A stretch of DNA of 5,291 nucleotides, from NCBI GenBank assembly GCA_003545625.1, contig DODH01000110.1:1774-7064 (forward strand), in the 5' to 3' direction. Position 1 is the stretch's first letter, and each line of letters begins with the position of its first letter. The notes below the pieces were generated by a model that was not told where the DNA came from, did not search any database, and was given only the letters and a program-made list of their open reading frames with translations. The stretch is from Nitrospina sp. GTDB taxonomy: Bacteria > Nitrospinota > Nitrospinia > Nitrospinales > VA-1. A program made the translations under genes and the position numbers. This document shows positions 1 through 5,291 of the stretch, in pieces.

Positions 1-989
1 CGCACAAACGCCAACTGACCCACAAAAGGATCGGTCATGATTTTAAAAGTCAGCGCGGAAAGAGGCTCCTTGGAATCCAGCTTGCGGGTTTCTTCTTTTT
101 GCGTATTGGGGTTGGTTCCAGCGATAGTTTTGAGTTCTTGCGGGGAAGGAAGGTAAGCAACAACAGCATCCAGCAATTGCTGGACTCCTTTATTCTTGAA
201 CGCGGCGCCACATAAAATAGGGGTGAATTTATTCTCCAGGGTTCCCTTTCTCAAGGCCGCCACGATTTCCTCGCGGGGCACCTCTTTGCCGCCCAGGAAC
301 TTTTCCATAATCGCGTCATCAACATCCGCAACCGATTCAATCAGCTTTTCCCTGTACTCTTCCGCCTGATCCTTATACTCCGCCGGGATATCCACCACAT
401 CATAGGTCTCGCCTTTATCCTTCGTATCCGAATACACATTGGCTTTCATGTCGACCAGGTCAATCACACCGATGAAATCCGCCTCAACCCCCAAGGGCAG
501 TTGAATGGGAACCGGATAGGCGTTCAACTTATCTTTCATCTGCTGGATACAACCGAGAAAATTCGCTCCAGCCCGATCCATCTTATTGACAAAACAAATT
601 CGGGGAACTTCGTATTTAGTGGCCTGCCGCCAGACGGTTTCCGACTGAGGCTCCACTCCGCTGACCGCATCAAACACGCCTACGGCACCATCGAGAACCC
701 GCAAAGATCTTTCCACTTCAGCGGTAAAATCTACATGGCCTGGCGTATCAATAATATTGATCTGATGATCCAGCCAAAAACAAGTTGTCGCCGCCGAGGT
801 AATGGTAATTCCCCGCTCCTGCTCTTGTTCCATCCAGTCCATAGTGGCATTACCATCGTGCACTTCGCCAATCTTGTGGCTTTTGCCCGTGTAATAGAGG
901 ATGCGCTCAGTCGTTGTAGTTTTACCCGCATCGATATGAGCGATAATCCCGATATTCCGCGTTTTCTCAGGCTGTAACTTTTTACTCAT
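1..989 (-). CDS. fusA: Elongation factor G, N-terminal part (gene runs off the left edge)
   Basis: EF-G is the cytoplasmic GTPase that moves tRNAs and mRNA through the ribosome after peptide-bond formation and helps recycle ribosomes. About 329 residues are visible of the roughly 690-700 usual for the family, covering the G domain, the G' insert and the start of domain II. All GTPase motifs are present: G1 AHIDAGKT (residues 17-24), G2 RGITIT with Thr62, G3 DTPGH (81-85) with catalytic His85, G4 NKMD (135-138), and G5 as CGAA (260-263), where E. coli has CGSA. The ATG at 989-987 gives [20 protein letters not shown], matching the family N-terminus, and an in-frame TAG lies directly upstream, so no ATG-started extension is possible. 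It is the third gene of the str operon, 109 bases after rpsG. The reading frame is uninterrupted to the edge. Orthologue identity is very likely; a paralogous EF-G copy cannot be excluded but the context argues against it. Confidence 0.98.
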   Translation of the reverse strand, partial: MSKKLQPEKTRNIGIIAHIDAGKTTTTERILYYTGKSHKIGEVHDGNATMDWMEQEQERGITITSAATTCFWLDHQINIIDTPGHVDFTAEVERSLRVLDGAVGVFDAVSGVEPQSETVWRQATKYEVPRICFVNKMDRAGANFLGCIQQMKDKLNAYPVPIQLPLGVEADFIGVIDLVDMKANVYSDTKDKGETYDVVDIPAEYKDQAEEYREKLIESVADVDDAIMEKFLGGKEVPREEIVAALRKGTLENKFTPILCGAAFKNKGVQQLLDAVVAYLPSPQELKTIAGTNPNTQKEETRKLDSKEPLSALTFKIMTDPFVGQLAFV

Positions 990-998
990 CTAAAACAT
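990..998 (-). other. Start-stop mini-ORF (ATG TTT TAG) abutting fusA
   Basis: Directly before the fusA ATG the minus strand reads ATG TTT TAG, in the same frame as fusA. The GGAG element at 1006-1003 lies 4 bases from this first ATG and 13 bases from the fusA ATG, so neither spacing is ideal. Initiation at 998 would give fMet-Phe and then stop, with fusA starting at the very next base. This is seen in the sequence; whether ribosomes use it is inference, and it may be chance. Confidence 0.35.
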
Positions 999-999
999 T

Positions 1000-1014
1000 A
1001 ATCTCCAAGAGATC
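1000..1014 (-). promoter_or_regulatory. fusA ribosome binding site inside a small hairpin
   Basis: The only SD-like element before fusA is TTGGAG at 1008-1003. It sits in a perfect inverted repeat, ATCTC (1013-1009), loop TTG, GAGAT (1005-1001), with a possible closing G-U pair at 1014/1000. Folding would hide most of the SD site. A competing helix is possible between AGAGA (1038-1034) and TCTCT (1012-1008), which would free GGAG. The stem is only five base pairs, so its stability in the cell is uncertain. Confidence 0.45.
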
Positions 1015-1040
1015 TTTATTGATTCGATAACTTTCTCTAA

Positions 1041-1070
1041 GGCAACGCCCTTATTTTATAAGGCCGCGCC
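1041..1070 (-). other. Stem-loop in the rpsG-fusA gap
   Basis: In transcript sense this segment folds into a hairpin of about 12 base pairs. The top stem is CCTTAT (1063-1058) with ATAAGG (1054-1049) around an AAA loop. Below it lie a G-G mismatch, three pairs (1067-1065 with 1047-1045, one a G-U wobble), a bulged T at 1044, and GGC (1070-1068) with GCC (1043-1041). No T-run follows on either strand, so it does not look like an intrinsic terminator. It could be an RNA processing site, a protein-binding element or an mRNA-stabilising structure in the str operon message. Confidence 0.6.
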
Positions 1071-1098
1071 AAAAACTATTTTCAGAGATGCCCGCCAA

Positions 1099-1569
1099 TT
1101 ACCAACGGTAGTGAGCAAAGGCCTTGTTCGCCTCCGCCATTCGATGCACTTCTTCTTTTTTCTTAACTGCCCCGCCCGAATTATTGAAAGCATCCAAAAG
1201 CTCTCCGGTCAATTTTTCAGACATCGACCTGCCGGAACGCGCCTTGGCATTCTGGATCACCCACCGCATACTAAGAGCGATCCTGCGATTCTCTTTCACC
1301 TCAACAGGCACCTGGTAAGTCGCACCACCCACCCGTCGAGACCGGACCTCCAGCATAGGCGCGGCATTTTCCACGGCCTTCCTAAAAACCCGTAGAGGCT
1401 CTTCCTTACTCTTCTCACCAATATTATCAAGCGCCGTATAAAAAATACTTTCCGCTATCCCCTTCTTACCCTTCCTCAATATACAATTGATGAAACGAGC
1501 AACCATTACATCATTGTATTTTGGGTCAGGAATGATCTTTCTTTTCTGAGCTTCTCTTCTTCTTGCCAT
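1099..1569 (-). CDS. rpsG: 30S ribosomal protein S7
   Basis: S7 is a primary binder of the 3' domain of 16S rRNA; it organises the 30S head and lines the E-site tRNA exit path. The protein is 156 residues, a typical bacterial length (E. coli strains have 156-179). The family N-terminus [20 protein letters not shown] is clear, followed by GKKGIAE (34-40), the beta-hairpin arm [19 protein letters not shown] (73-91), and the C-terminal [16 protein letters not shown] (141-156). The ATG at 1569-1567 is the obvious start because it gives the conserved N-terminus. It is preceded by only 12 AT-rich bases after the rpsL stop and has no recognisable SD site, so translation is probably coupled to rpsL. 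In E. coli S7 represses its own operon by binding the S12-S7 gap; that site cannot fit here. The gene is intact and ends in TAA. Confidence 0.99.
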   Translation of the reverse strand: MARRREAQKRKIIPDPKYNDVMVARFINCILRKGKKGIAESIFYTALDNIGEKSKEEPLRVFRKAVENAAPMLEVRSRRVGGATYQVPVEVKENRRIALSMRWVIQNAKARSGRSMSEKLTGELLDAFNNSGGAVKKKEEVHRMAEANKAFAHYRW

Positions 1570-1581
1570 AATAGTTATTTA
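1570..1581 (-). promoter_or_regulatory. rpsL-rpsG spacer with tandem stops and no SD site
   Basis: The rpsL TAA (1584-1582) is followed at once by a second in-frame TAA (1581-1579), and the whole 12-base spacer contains only one C and no G. Neither the spacer nor the last codons of rpsL contain a GGAG-like element. Start of rpsG therefore probably depends on ribosomes that have just ended rpsL, or on the unstructured AT-rich context. The spacer is exactly four codons, so both genes share a frame. Confidence 0.7.
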
Positions 1582-1956
1582 TTATTTTTTAGGTCTTTTC
1601 GTTCCATATTTAGACCGGCTCTGCATCCGACCTTCCACACCCAGCGTATCCAAACTCCCTCGAACCACATGGTAGCGAACACCAGGCAAATCCTTAATTC
1701 GACCCCCGCGGATCATTACGATGGAATGCTCCTGCAAATTATGACCCACACCGGGAATATAGGTCGTCACTTCCATCCCGTTGGTCAGCCGCACCCGCGC
1801 CACCTTTCGCAGAGCGGAATTAGGCTTTTTAGGCGTTGAAGTGTAAACCCTGACACAGACCCCTCGTCTTTGCGGACAGGCCTTCAAAGCCGGACTACTA
1901 CTTTTTCTGGTCGGTTTTTTCCGACCGGTCTTAACTAACTGATTAATCGTAGGCAA
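1582..1956 (-). CDS. rpsL: 30S ribosomal protein S12, TTG start
   Basis: S12 sits at the 30S decoding centre at the interface with the large subunit and tunes decoding accuracy; it is the classic streptomycin-resistance locus. The chosen start is TTG at 1956-1954, giving MPTINQLV, the conserved S12 N-terminus, and a 124-residue protein equal to the family norm. A strong GGGGAGG lies at 1971-1965 with eight bases of spacing. No in-frame ATG exists before residue 61, and a longer reading from a TTG at 1989 would place the SD site inside the coding region. Key segments: [21 protein letters not shown] (28-48, PKKPNS loop), GHNLQEHS (71-78), [18 protein letters not shown] (83-100). Lys43 and Lys88 (with Met counted) are the wild-type, streptomycin-sensitive residues, and Asp89 corresponds to the residue methylthiolated by RimO in E. 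coli. It is the first gene of the str operon. Confidence 0.97.
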   Translation of the reverse strand: MPTINQLVKTGRKKPTRKSSSPALKACPQRRGVCVRVYTSTPKKPNSALRKVARVRLTNGMEVTTYIPGVGHNLQEHSIVMIRGGRIKDLPGVRYHVVRGSLDTLGVEGRMQSRSKYGTKRPKK

Positions 1957-1964
1957 AAAATAGT

Positions 1965-1971
1965 CCTCCCC
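1965..1971 (-). promoter_or_regulatory. Strong ribosome binding site of rpsL
   Basis: The minus strand reads GGGGAGG, a near-full match to the anti-SD of 16S rRNA, followed by eight bases (ACTATTTT) and then TTG CCT ACG. This is the best SD site in the window and decides the start: it fits only the TTG at 1956. The strong SD may offset the weak start codon. Confidence 0.85.
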
Positions 1972-1985
1972 TAAAGGCAATCCAC

Positions 1986-1996
1986 ACAAAGGGTTA
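1986..1996 (-). repeat. 11-base direct repeat, copy 2, in the rpsL leader
   Basis: TAACCCTTTGT occurs here and again, base for base, at 2045-2035, with start points 49 bases apart, both inside the transcribed leader. The CCCT within it is complementary to the AGGG at 1972-1969 just overlapping the rpsL SD site, so a pairing that hides the SD is conceivable. The role is unknown. Confidence 0.6.
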
Positions 1997-2034
1997 CCAA
2001 ATAAAACTGAAAATACCCAATGGAGCCAATTAAA

Positions 2035-2045
2035 ACAAAGGGTTA
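2035..2045 (-). repeat. 11-base direct repeat, copy 1, in the rpsL leader
   Basis: This is an exact match to TAACCCTTTGT at 1996-1986. It lies about 26 bases after the predicted transcription start. Between the copies the leader is AT-rich and shows no clear long hairpin by eye. Confidence 0.6.
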
Positions 2046-2077
2046 TATCAGGTAGATGTAGGCGTGAAAAAGCTGTA

Positions 2078-2105
2078 ATTGTAGCACTGAAAATCCCTTA
2101 GTCAA
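2078..2105 (-). promoter_or_regulatory. sigma70-type promoter of the str operon (rpsL-rpsG-fusA)
   Basis: The -35 is TTGACT (2105-2100, five of six to consensus TTGACA). The -10 is TACAAT (2083-2078, five of six to TATAAT). The spacer is 16 bases and ends in TGC, so the -10 also has the extended TGn motif. Transcription would start near 2073-2071, giving a leader of about 115 bases before rpsL. Its place just after rpoC and before rpsL, on the same strand, fits a house-keeping ribosomal promoter. I have not measured the start site. Confidence 0.85.
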
Positions 2106-2124
2106 GCGAAAAATAAGGGCTTTT
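2090..2124 (-). terminator. Candidate intrinsic terminator of rpoC, overlapping the rpsL promoter
   Basis: CCCTTA (2119-2114) pairs with TAAGGG (2100-2095) around a 13-base loop. After a G/A mismatch, AAAA (2124-2121) pairs with TTTT (2093-2090). The 3' arm followed by ATTTT resembles a weak intrinsic terminator six bases after the rpoC stop. The loop is long and the T-run short, so termination would be partial at best, and some rpoC transcripts may read into the str operon. Confidence 0.45.
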
Positions 2125-2129
2125 ACAAT

Positions 2130-5100
2130 TTATTCTGTAGCCACTGGAGCCTGTTCTTCTTCTTTCTGCTCAGTACTTTCACTTTCAGGTTCTTCAATGC
2201 GAATTCCGCTGTATGCCCGGCACCCTGTACCGGCTGGGATCAGCCTTCCCATAGTTACATTTTCTTTCAATCCGACCAAATTATCCCTCTTGCCACTCAC
2301 GCTCACTTCTGTGAGAACACGGGTAGTTTCCTGGAAAGATGCCGCCGAAATAAAGCTTTCTGTGCTGAGCGATGATTTGGTAATTCCCAGAAGCACCGCA
2401 GCACCTTTAGCTGGTTTTTTCTTATTTTTGATCACTTCCTGATTTGCCAGGTTAAATACTTTTTTCGTCACTTGTTCGCCAACGAGAAATTCGGTATCCC
2501 CGGAATCTTCAATGACTAAATGCCGGAGCATTTGCCGGACGATAACCTCAATATGTTTATCGTTGATCTGCACCCCTTGAAGACGGTAGACCTCCTGGAC
2601 TTCATTCACCAAGTATTTCTGCAATTCGTCTTCTCCCAATATCCGCAAAATATCATGCGGATTGGAAGCACCGTCCATCAGCGCTTCACCTGCAACCACC
2701 TGATCTCCTTCATGGACATTGATATGTTTGCCGCGCGGAATCAGGTATTCGAATTCATCGCCGGATTCCCCCACAATAATCACCTTACGCATGCCCTTGA
2801 CGAACCCGCCGAATTTTACCGTGCCGGAAATTTCTGTGATCGTTGCCTGTTCATGCGGTTTACGAGCCTCAAAAAGCTCGGCCACACGGGGCAAACCACC
2901 GGTAATGTCTTTGCTTTTTGCTGATTCGCGCGGAATCTTAACGATCAGGTCTCCGGCACTTACCACATCGCCTTCACTGACATTGATATTTGCACCAGCA
3001 GGCAAGATATAGCGTCGCACCGTTTCGCCCTTTTCGTCCTTAAGTGAAATCCGTGGTTGTTTTTTCTCATCACGATGGCTGATGATAACCTTGGTGGAAA
3101 GACCCGTAATTTCATCGAAGTCTTCTTTCATAGTCACCCCTTCGATCAAGTCGCCGAAAGCAATGGTTCCGGAAACCTCAGTAAGGATCGCGTTAGTATA
3201 GGGGTCCCACTCAACCAAGGTCTGACCTTCCTGCGCATCCTGTCCATCAGCAACCTTGAGCTTGGCCGCATATACAACCGAGTACCGTTCTTTTTCACGA
3301 CCGGAAGCATCTTGAACTACAAGACTTCCGTTACGGTTCATAACAATGATTTCTCCGTCCTTATTTTTGAGGGTGCGCAGGCCAAGATACTTGACGATAC
3401 CTCCGCGCTTGGTATTCAAAGTGGTTTGCTCAATGACCCGGCTGGCAGTTCCACCAATATGGAAGGTTCTCATCGTAAGCTGGGTTCCCGGCTCACCGAT
3501 AGACTGTGCCGCAATTACACCCACCGGCTCACCCACTTCCACCCATTCCAGGGTCGCCATATTGCGCCCATAACATTTAATACAAACCCCCTGCTTAGAT
3601 TCGCAGGTCAGGCAAGAACGAATTCGAATTTTTTCAATACCGGCGTTTTCAATTGCTACCACCGTTTCCTCGTCAACCAGGCTATCCGCTTTGGCCAGGA
3701 CGTCTCCGGTAAAAGGATCAATCACATCCTCGAGAACCGTCCGCCCGAGAATTCTTTCTCCCAGGGGCTGGATGATTTCACCCGCCTCCACTAGGGACAC
3801 GGCTTCAATGCCCTTCAAGGTTCCACAGTCATCTTCCTGGACAATCATATCCTGCGCGACATCTACCAGTCGGCGGGTAAGATAACCTGAGTTTGCTGTT
3901 TTAAGTGCGGTATCCGCCAGACCCTTGCGGGCGCCATGTGTGGAAATGAAATACTGAATTACCGAAAGGCCTTCACGGAAGTTGGCGGTGATCGGCGTTT
4001 CAATGATTTCTCCCGAGGGTTTGGCCATCAAGCCCCGCATTCCGGCCAGCTGTCTCAACTGTTGCGCACTTCCTCTAGCTCCCGAGTCCGCCATGATAAA
4101 GATCGAATTAAAATCCTTGTCGGTTTTTCCATTTACCGTGGCCTCATCTTCGGTTTCCAGTTCCTTGAACATCTCTTCAGATACTTTTTCCGTGACATGT
4201 GCCCAGATATCTACAACCTTGTTATACCTTTCGCCATTGGTGATGAGGCCATCCCGATATTGCTTGTGGACCTTAAGCACCTCCTCATGGGTTTTTTCCA
4301 CCAAATGGGTTTTGGTTTTGGGAATCTTCATCTGGTCAATAGAGATGCTGAGACCCGCCTCGGTCGCGTATTTAAATCCTAGTTCCTTGATTTCATCCAA
4401 AAGGGATACGGTTTTTTCCCTTCCCACCATCAGGTAAGACTTAGAAAAAAGATCGGATAAAGATTTTTTATCCATCAACCGGTTCACCAGTTCAAACGGC
4501 AAGCCCTCAGGAAGAACCTCGCCCATAAGCACCCGCCCTGTTGTGGCCTGGGTCAAGGCCCCTTCCAGACGAACCATGATGCTGGCCTGCAAATCCAGTT
4601 CGTCTGCGTTGTAAGCCGACACCACCTCTTTCGGATCCGAAAAAACCTTGTCTTCCCCTTTAACGCCACCACGAATCTTGGTCATGTAATAGCAACCCAA
4701 AACAATGTCCTGCGTGGGAACAGCAATGGGTTTTCCGTTTGAAGGAGACAAGACATTGTTCGAGGACATCATCAACAGCTTGCACTCGGTTCTCGCTTCC
4801 ATCGAAAGCGGAACATGAACCGCCATCTGGTCACCATCAAAGTCGGCATTGAAAGCAGTACACACCATCGGATGCACCTCAATGGCTTTGCCTTCAATCA
4901 GCAGAGGTTCAAACGCCTGAATGCCTAAGCGATGGAGTGTTGGTGCCCTGTTGAGCAGAATTGGATGGCCCTTCACCACTTCTTCCAACACTTCCCAGAC
5001 TTCGGCGCGTTCTTGTTCAACCATTTTTTTCGCGGTCTTCATGGTTGCGGCATAGCCTTTTTGTTCCAGGCGGTTGAACACGAAGGGTTTAAACAACTCG

Positions 5101-5291
5101 AGCGCCATTTTCTTAGGCAATCCACATTGGTGGAGTTTCAAATGAGGTCCAACAACAATAACGGAACGACCGGAATAATCCACCCGTTTACCCAACAGGT
5201 TTTGCCGGAACCGGCCCTGCTTGCCCTTGAGCATGTCACTCAAAGACTTCAGCGGACGCTTGTTGGTTCCACGCAGGGTACGACCTCTACG
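2130..5291 (-). CDS. rpoC: DNA-directed RNA polymerase subunit beta', C-terminal three quarters (cut at the right edge)
   Basis: Beta' forms the active centre of RNA polymerase with beta. The visible 1053 residues start at [16 protein letters not shown], about residue 311 of E. coli beta'; the true start lies beyond the window. Numbering from the first visible codon: switch-2 region [15 protein letters not shown] (27-41); active site NADFDGDQM (148-156) with the Mg-binding Asp150, 152 and 154; bridge helix (about 444-479, [19 protein letters not shown]); the second zinc site, all four Cys present (489, 563, 570, 573); trigger loop TMRTFHIGG with Met607 and His611; SI3 insertion of sandwich-barrel hybrid folds (about 619-793); then [18 protein letters not shown] (795-812) and [17 protein letters not shown] near the end. 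It finishes in an acidic, Glu-rich tail of about 25 residues after [12 protein letters not shown]. No frameshift or missing catalytic residue is seen. rpoB is expected upstream, outside the window. Confidence 0.99.
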   Translation of the reverse strand, partial: RRGRTLRGTNKRPLKSLSDMLKGKQGRFRQNLLGKRVDYSGRSVIVVGPHLKLHQCGLPKKMALELFKPFVFNRLEQKGYAATMKTAKKMVEQERAEVWEVLEEVVKGHPILLNRAPTLHRLGIQAFEPLLIEGKAIEVHPMVCTAFNADFDGDQMAVHVPLSMEARTECKLLMMSSNNVLSPSNGKPIAVPTQDIVLGCYYMTKIRGGVKGEDKVFSDPKEVVSAYNADELDLQASIMVRLEGALTQATTGRVLMGEVLPEGLPFELVNRLMDKKSLSDLFSKSYLMVGREKTVSLLDEIKELGFKYATEAGLSISIDQMKIPKTKTHLVEKTHEEVLKVHKQYRDGLITNGERYNKVVDIWAHVTEKVSEEMFKELETEDEATVNGKTDKDFNSIFIMADSGARGSAQQLRQLAGMRGLMAKPSGEIIETPITANFREGLSVIQYFISTHGARKGLADTALKTANSGYLTRRLVDVAQDMIVQEDDCGTLKGIEAVSLVEAGEIIQPLGERILGRTVLEDVIDPFTGDVLAKADSLVDEETVVAIENAGIEKIRIRSCLTCESKQGVCIKCYGRNMATLEWVEVGEPVGVIAAQSIGEPGTQLTMRTFHIGGTASRVIEQTTLNTKRGGIVKYLGLRTLKNKDGEIIVMNRNGSLVVQDASGREKERYSVVYAAKLKVADGQDAQEGQTLVEWDPYTNAILTEVSGTIAFGDLIEGVTMKEDFDEITGLSTKVIISHRDEKKQPRISLKDEKGETVRRYILPAGANINVSEGDVVSAGDLIVKIPRESAKSKDITGGLPRVAELFEARKPHEQATITEISGTVKFGGFVKGMRKVIIVGESGDEFEYLIPRGKHINVHEGDQVVAGEALMDGASNPHDILRILGEDELQKYLVNEVQEVYRLQGVQINDKHIEVIVRQMLRHLVIEDSGDTEFLVGEQVTKKVFNLANQEVIKNKKKPAKGAAVLLGITKSSLSTESFISAASFQETTRVLTEVSVSGKRDNLVGLKENVTMGRLIPAGTGCRAYSGIRIEEPESESTEQKEEEQAPVATE

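Noticed and set aside
501..977. Plus-strand open frame of 158 codons
   Set aside because: It is antisense to the GTPase domain of fusA, whose motifs read clearly on the minus strand.
1041..1070. Intrinsic terminator after rpsG
   Set aside because: The hairpin is followed by TTAGAGAAAG rather than a T-run, and no T-run follows on the plus strand, so termination is not supported.
1044..1098. A separate fusA promoter in the rpsG-fusA gap
   Set aside because: A TATAAA-like string at 1060-1055 has no -35 at 16-18 bases, and the TTGGCG at 1072-1067 has no -10 at proper spacing; the AT string is better explained as the hairpin top.
1667..1830. Streptomycin-resistant rpsL allele
   Set aside because: The codons for Lys43 and Lys88 are both wild type and Pro91 is kept, so no known resistance substitution is visible.
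1957..1989. Eleven-codon upstream extension of rpsL from a TTG at 1989
   Set aside because: It would put the GGGGAGG SD inside the gene, has no SD of its own, and adds residues not found in S12 proteins.
3057..3794. Plus-strand open frame of 245 codons
   Set aside because: It lies wholly antisense to the highly conserved rpoC coding sequence and has no family-like motifs or start context; it is a shadow of rpoC.
1..5291. Undescribed system, mobile element, CRISPR array or tRNA gene
   Set aside because: Nearly the whole window is accounted for by four core genes with conserved order, and the gaps hold only short regulatory-type signals.

Overview
The window holds four genes, all on the minus strand, in the order rpoC - rpsL - rpsG - fusA. 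This is the usual bacterial junction between the end of the rpoBC transcription unit and the start of the str (streptomycin) operon. Both outer genes are cut by the window edges: rpoC lacks roughly its first 310 codons and fusA lacks about its last half. The proteins are plainly bacterial. The beta' subunit carries the SI3 (trigger-loop) insertion, which points to a Gram-negative lineage such as Pseudomonadota, Desulfobacterota or Nitrospinota. Base composition looks balanced to slightly AT-rich by eye (not computed). I cannot name the genus.

Layout, read in the direction of transcription (right to left): rpoC, the RNA polymerase beta' subunit (5291-2130); a 173-base gap (2129-1957) with a candidate rpoC terminator, a strong sigma70-type promoter overlapping it, and a leader of about 115 bases with an 11-base direct repeat and a strong Shine-Dalgarno (SD) site; rpsL, ribosomal protein S12, apparently starting at TTG (1956-1582); a 12-base AT-rich spacer with no SD site; rpsG, ribosomal protein S7 (1569-1099); a 109-base gap (1098-990) with a 12-bp stem-loop, a second small hairpin covering the fusA SD site, and a start-Phe-stop mini-ORF abutting the fusA start; then fusA, elongation factor G (989 to beyond position 1).

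The genes act together in the core expression machinery: beta' is the catalytic half of RNA polymerase, S12 and S7 are parts of the 30S decoding centre and head, and EF-G drives ribosome translocation. All visible catalytic and metal-binding motifs are intact. No mobile element, CRISPR array, tRNA or foreign gene is present, and I see no undescribed biological system. The points worth a second look are regulatory. The S12-S7 gap is too short to hold the S7 feedback site known from E. coli, while the S7-EF-G gap is unusually long and structured. S12 uses a TTG start, and the str promoter is built into the rpoC terminator.
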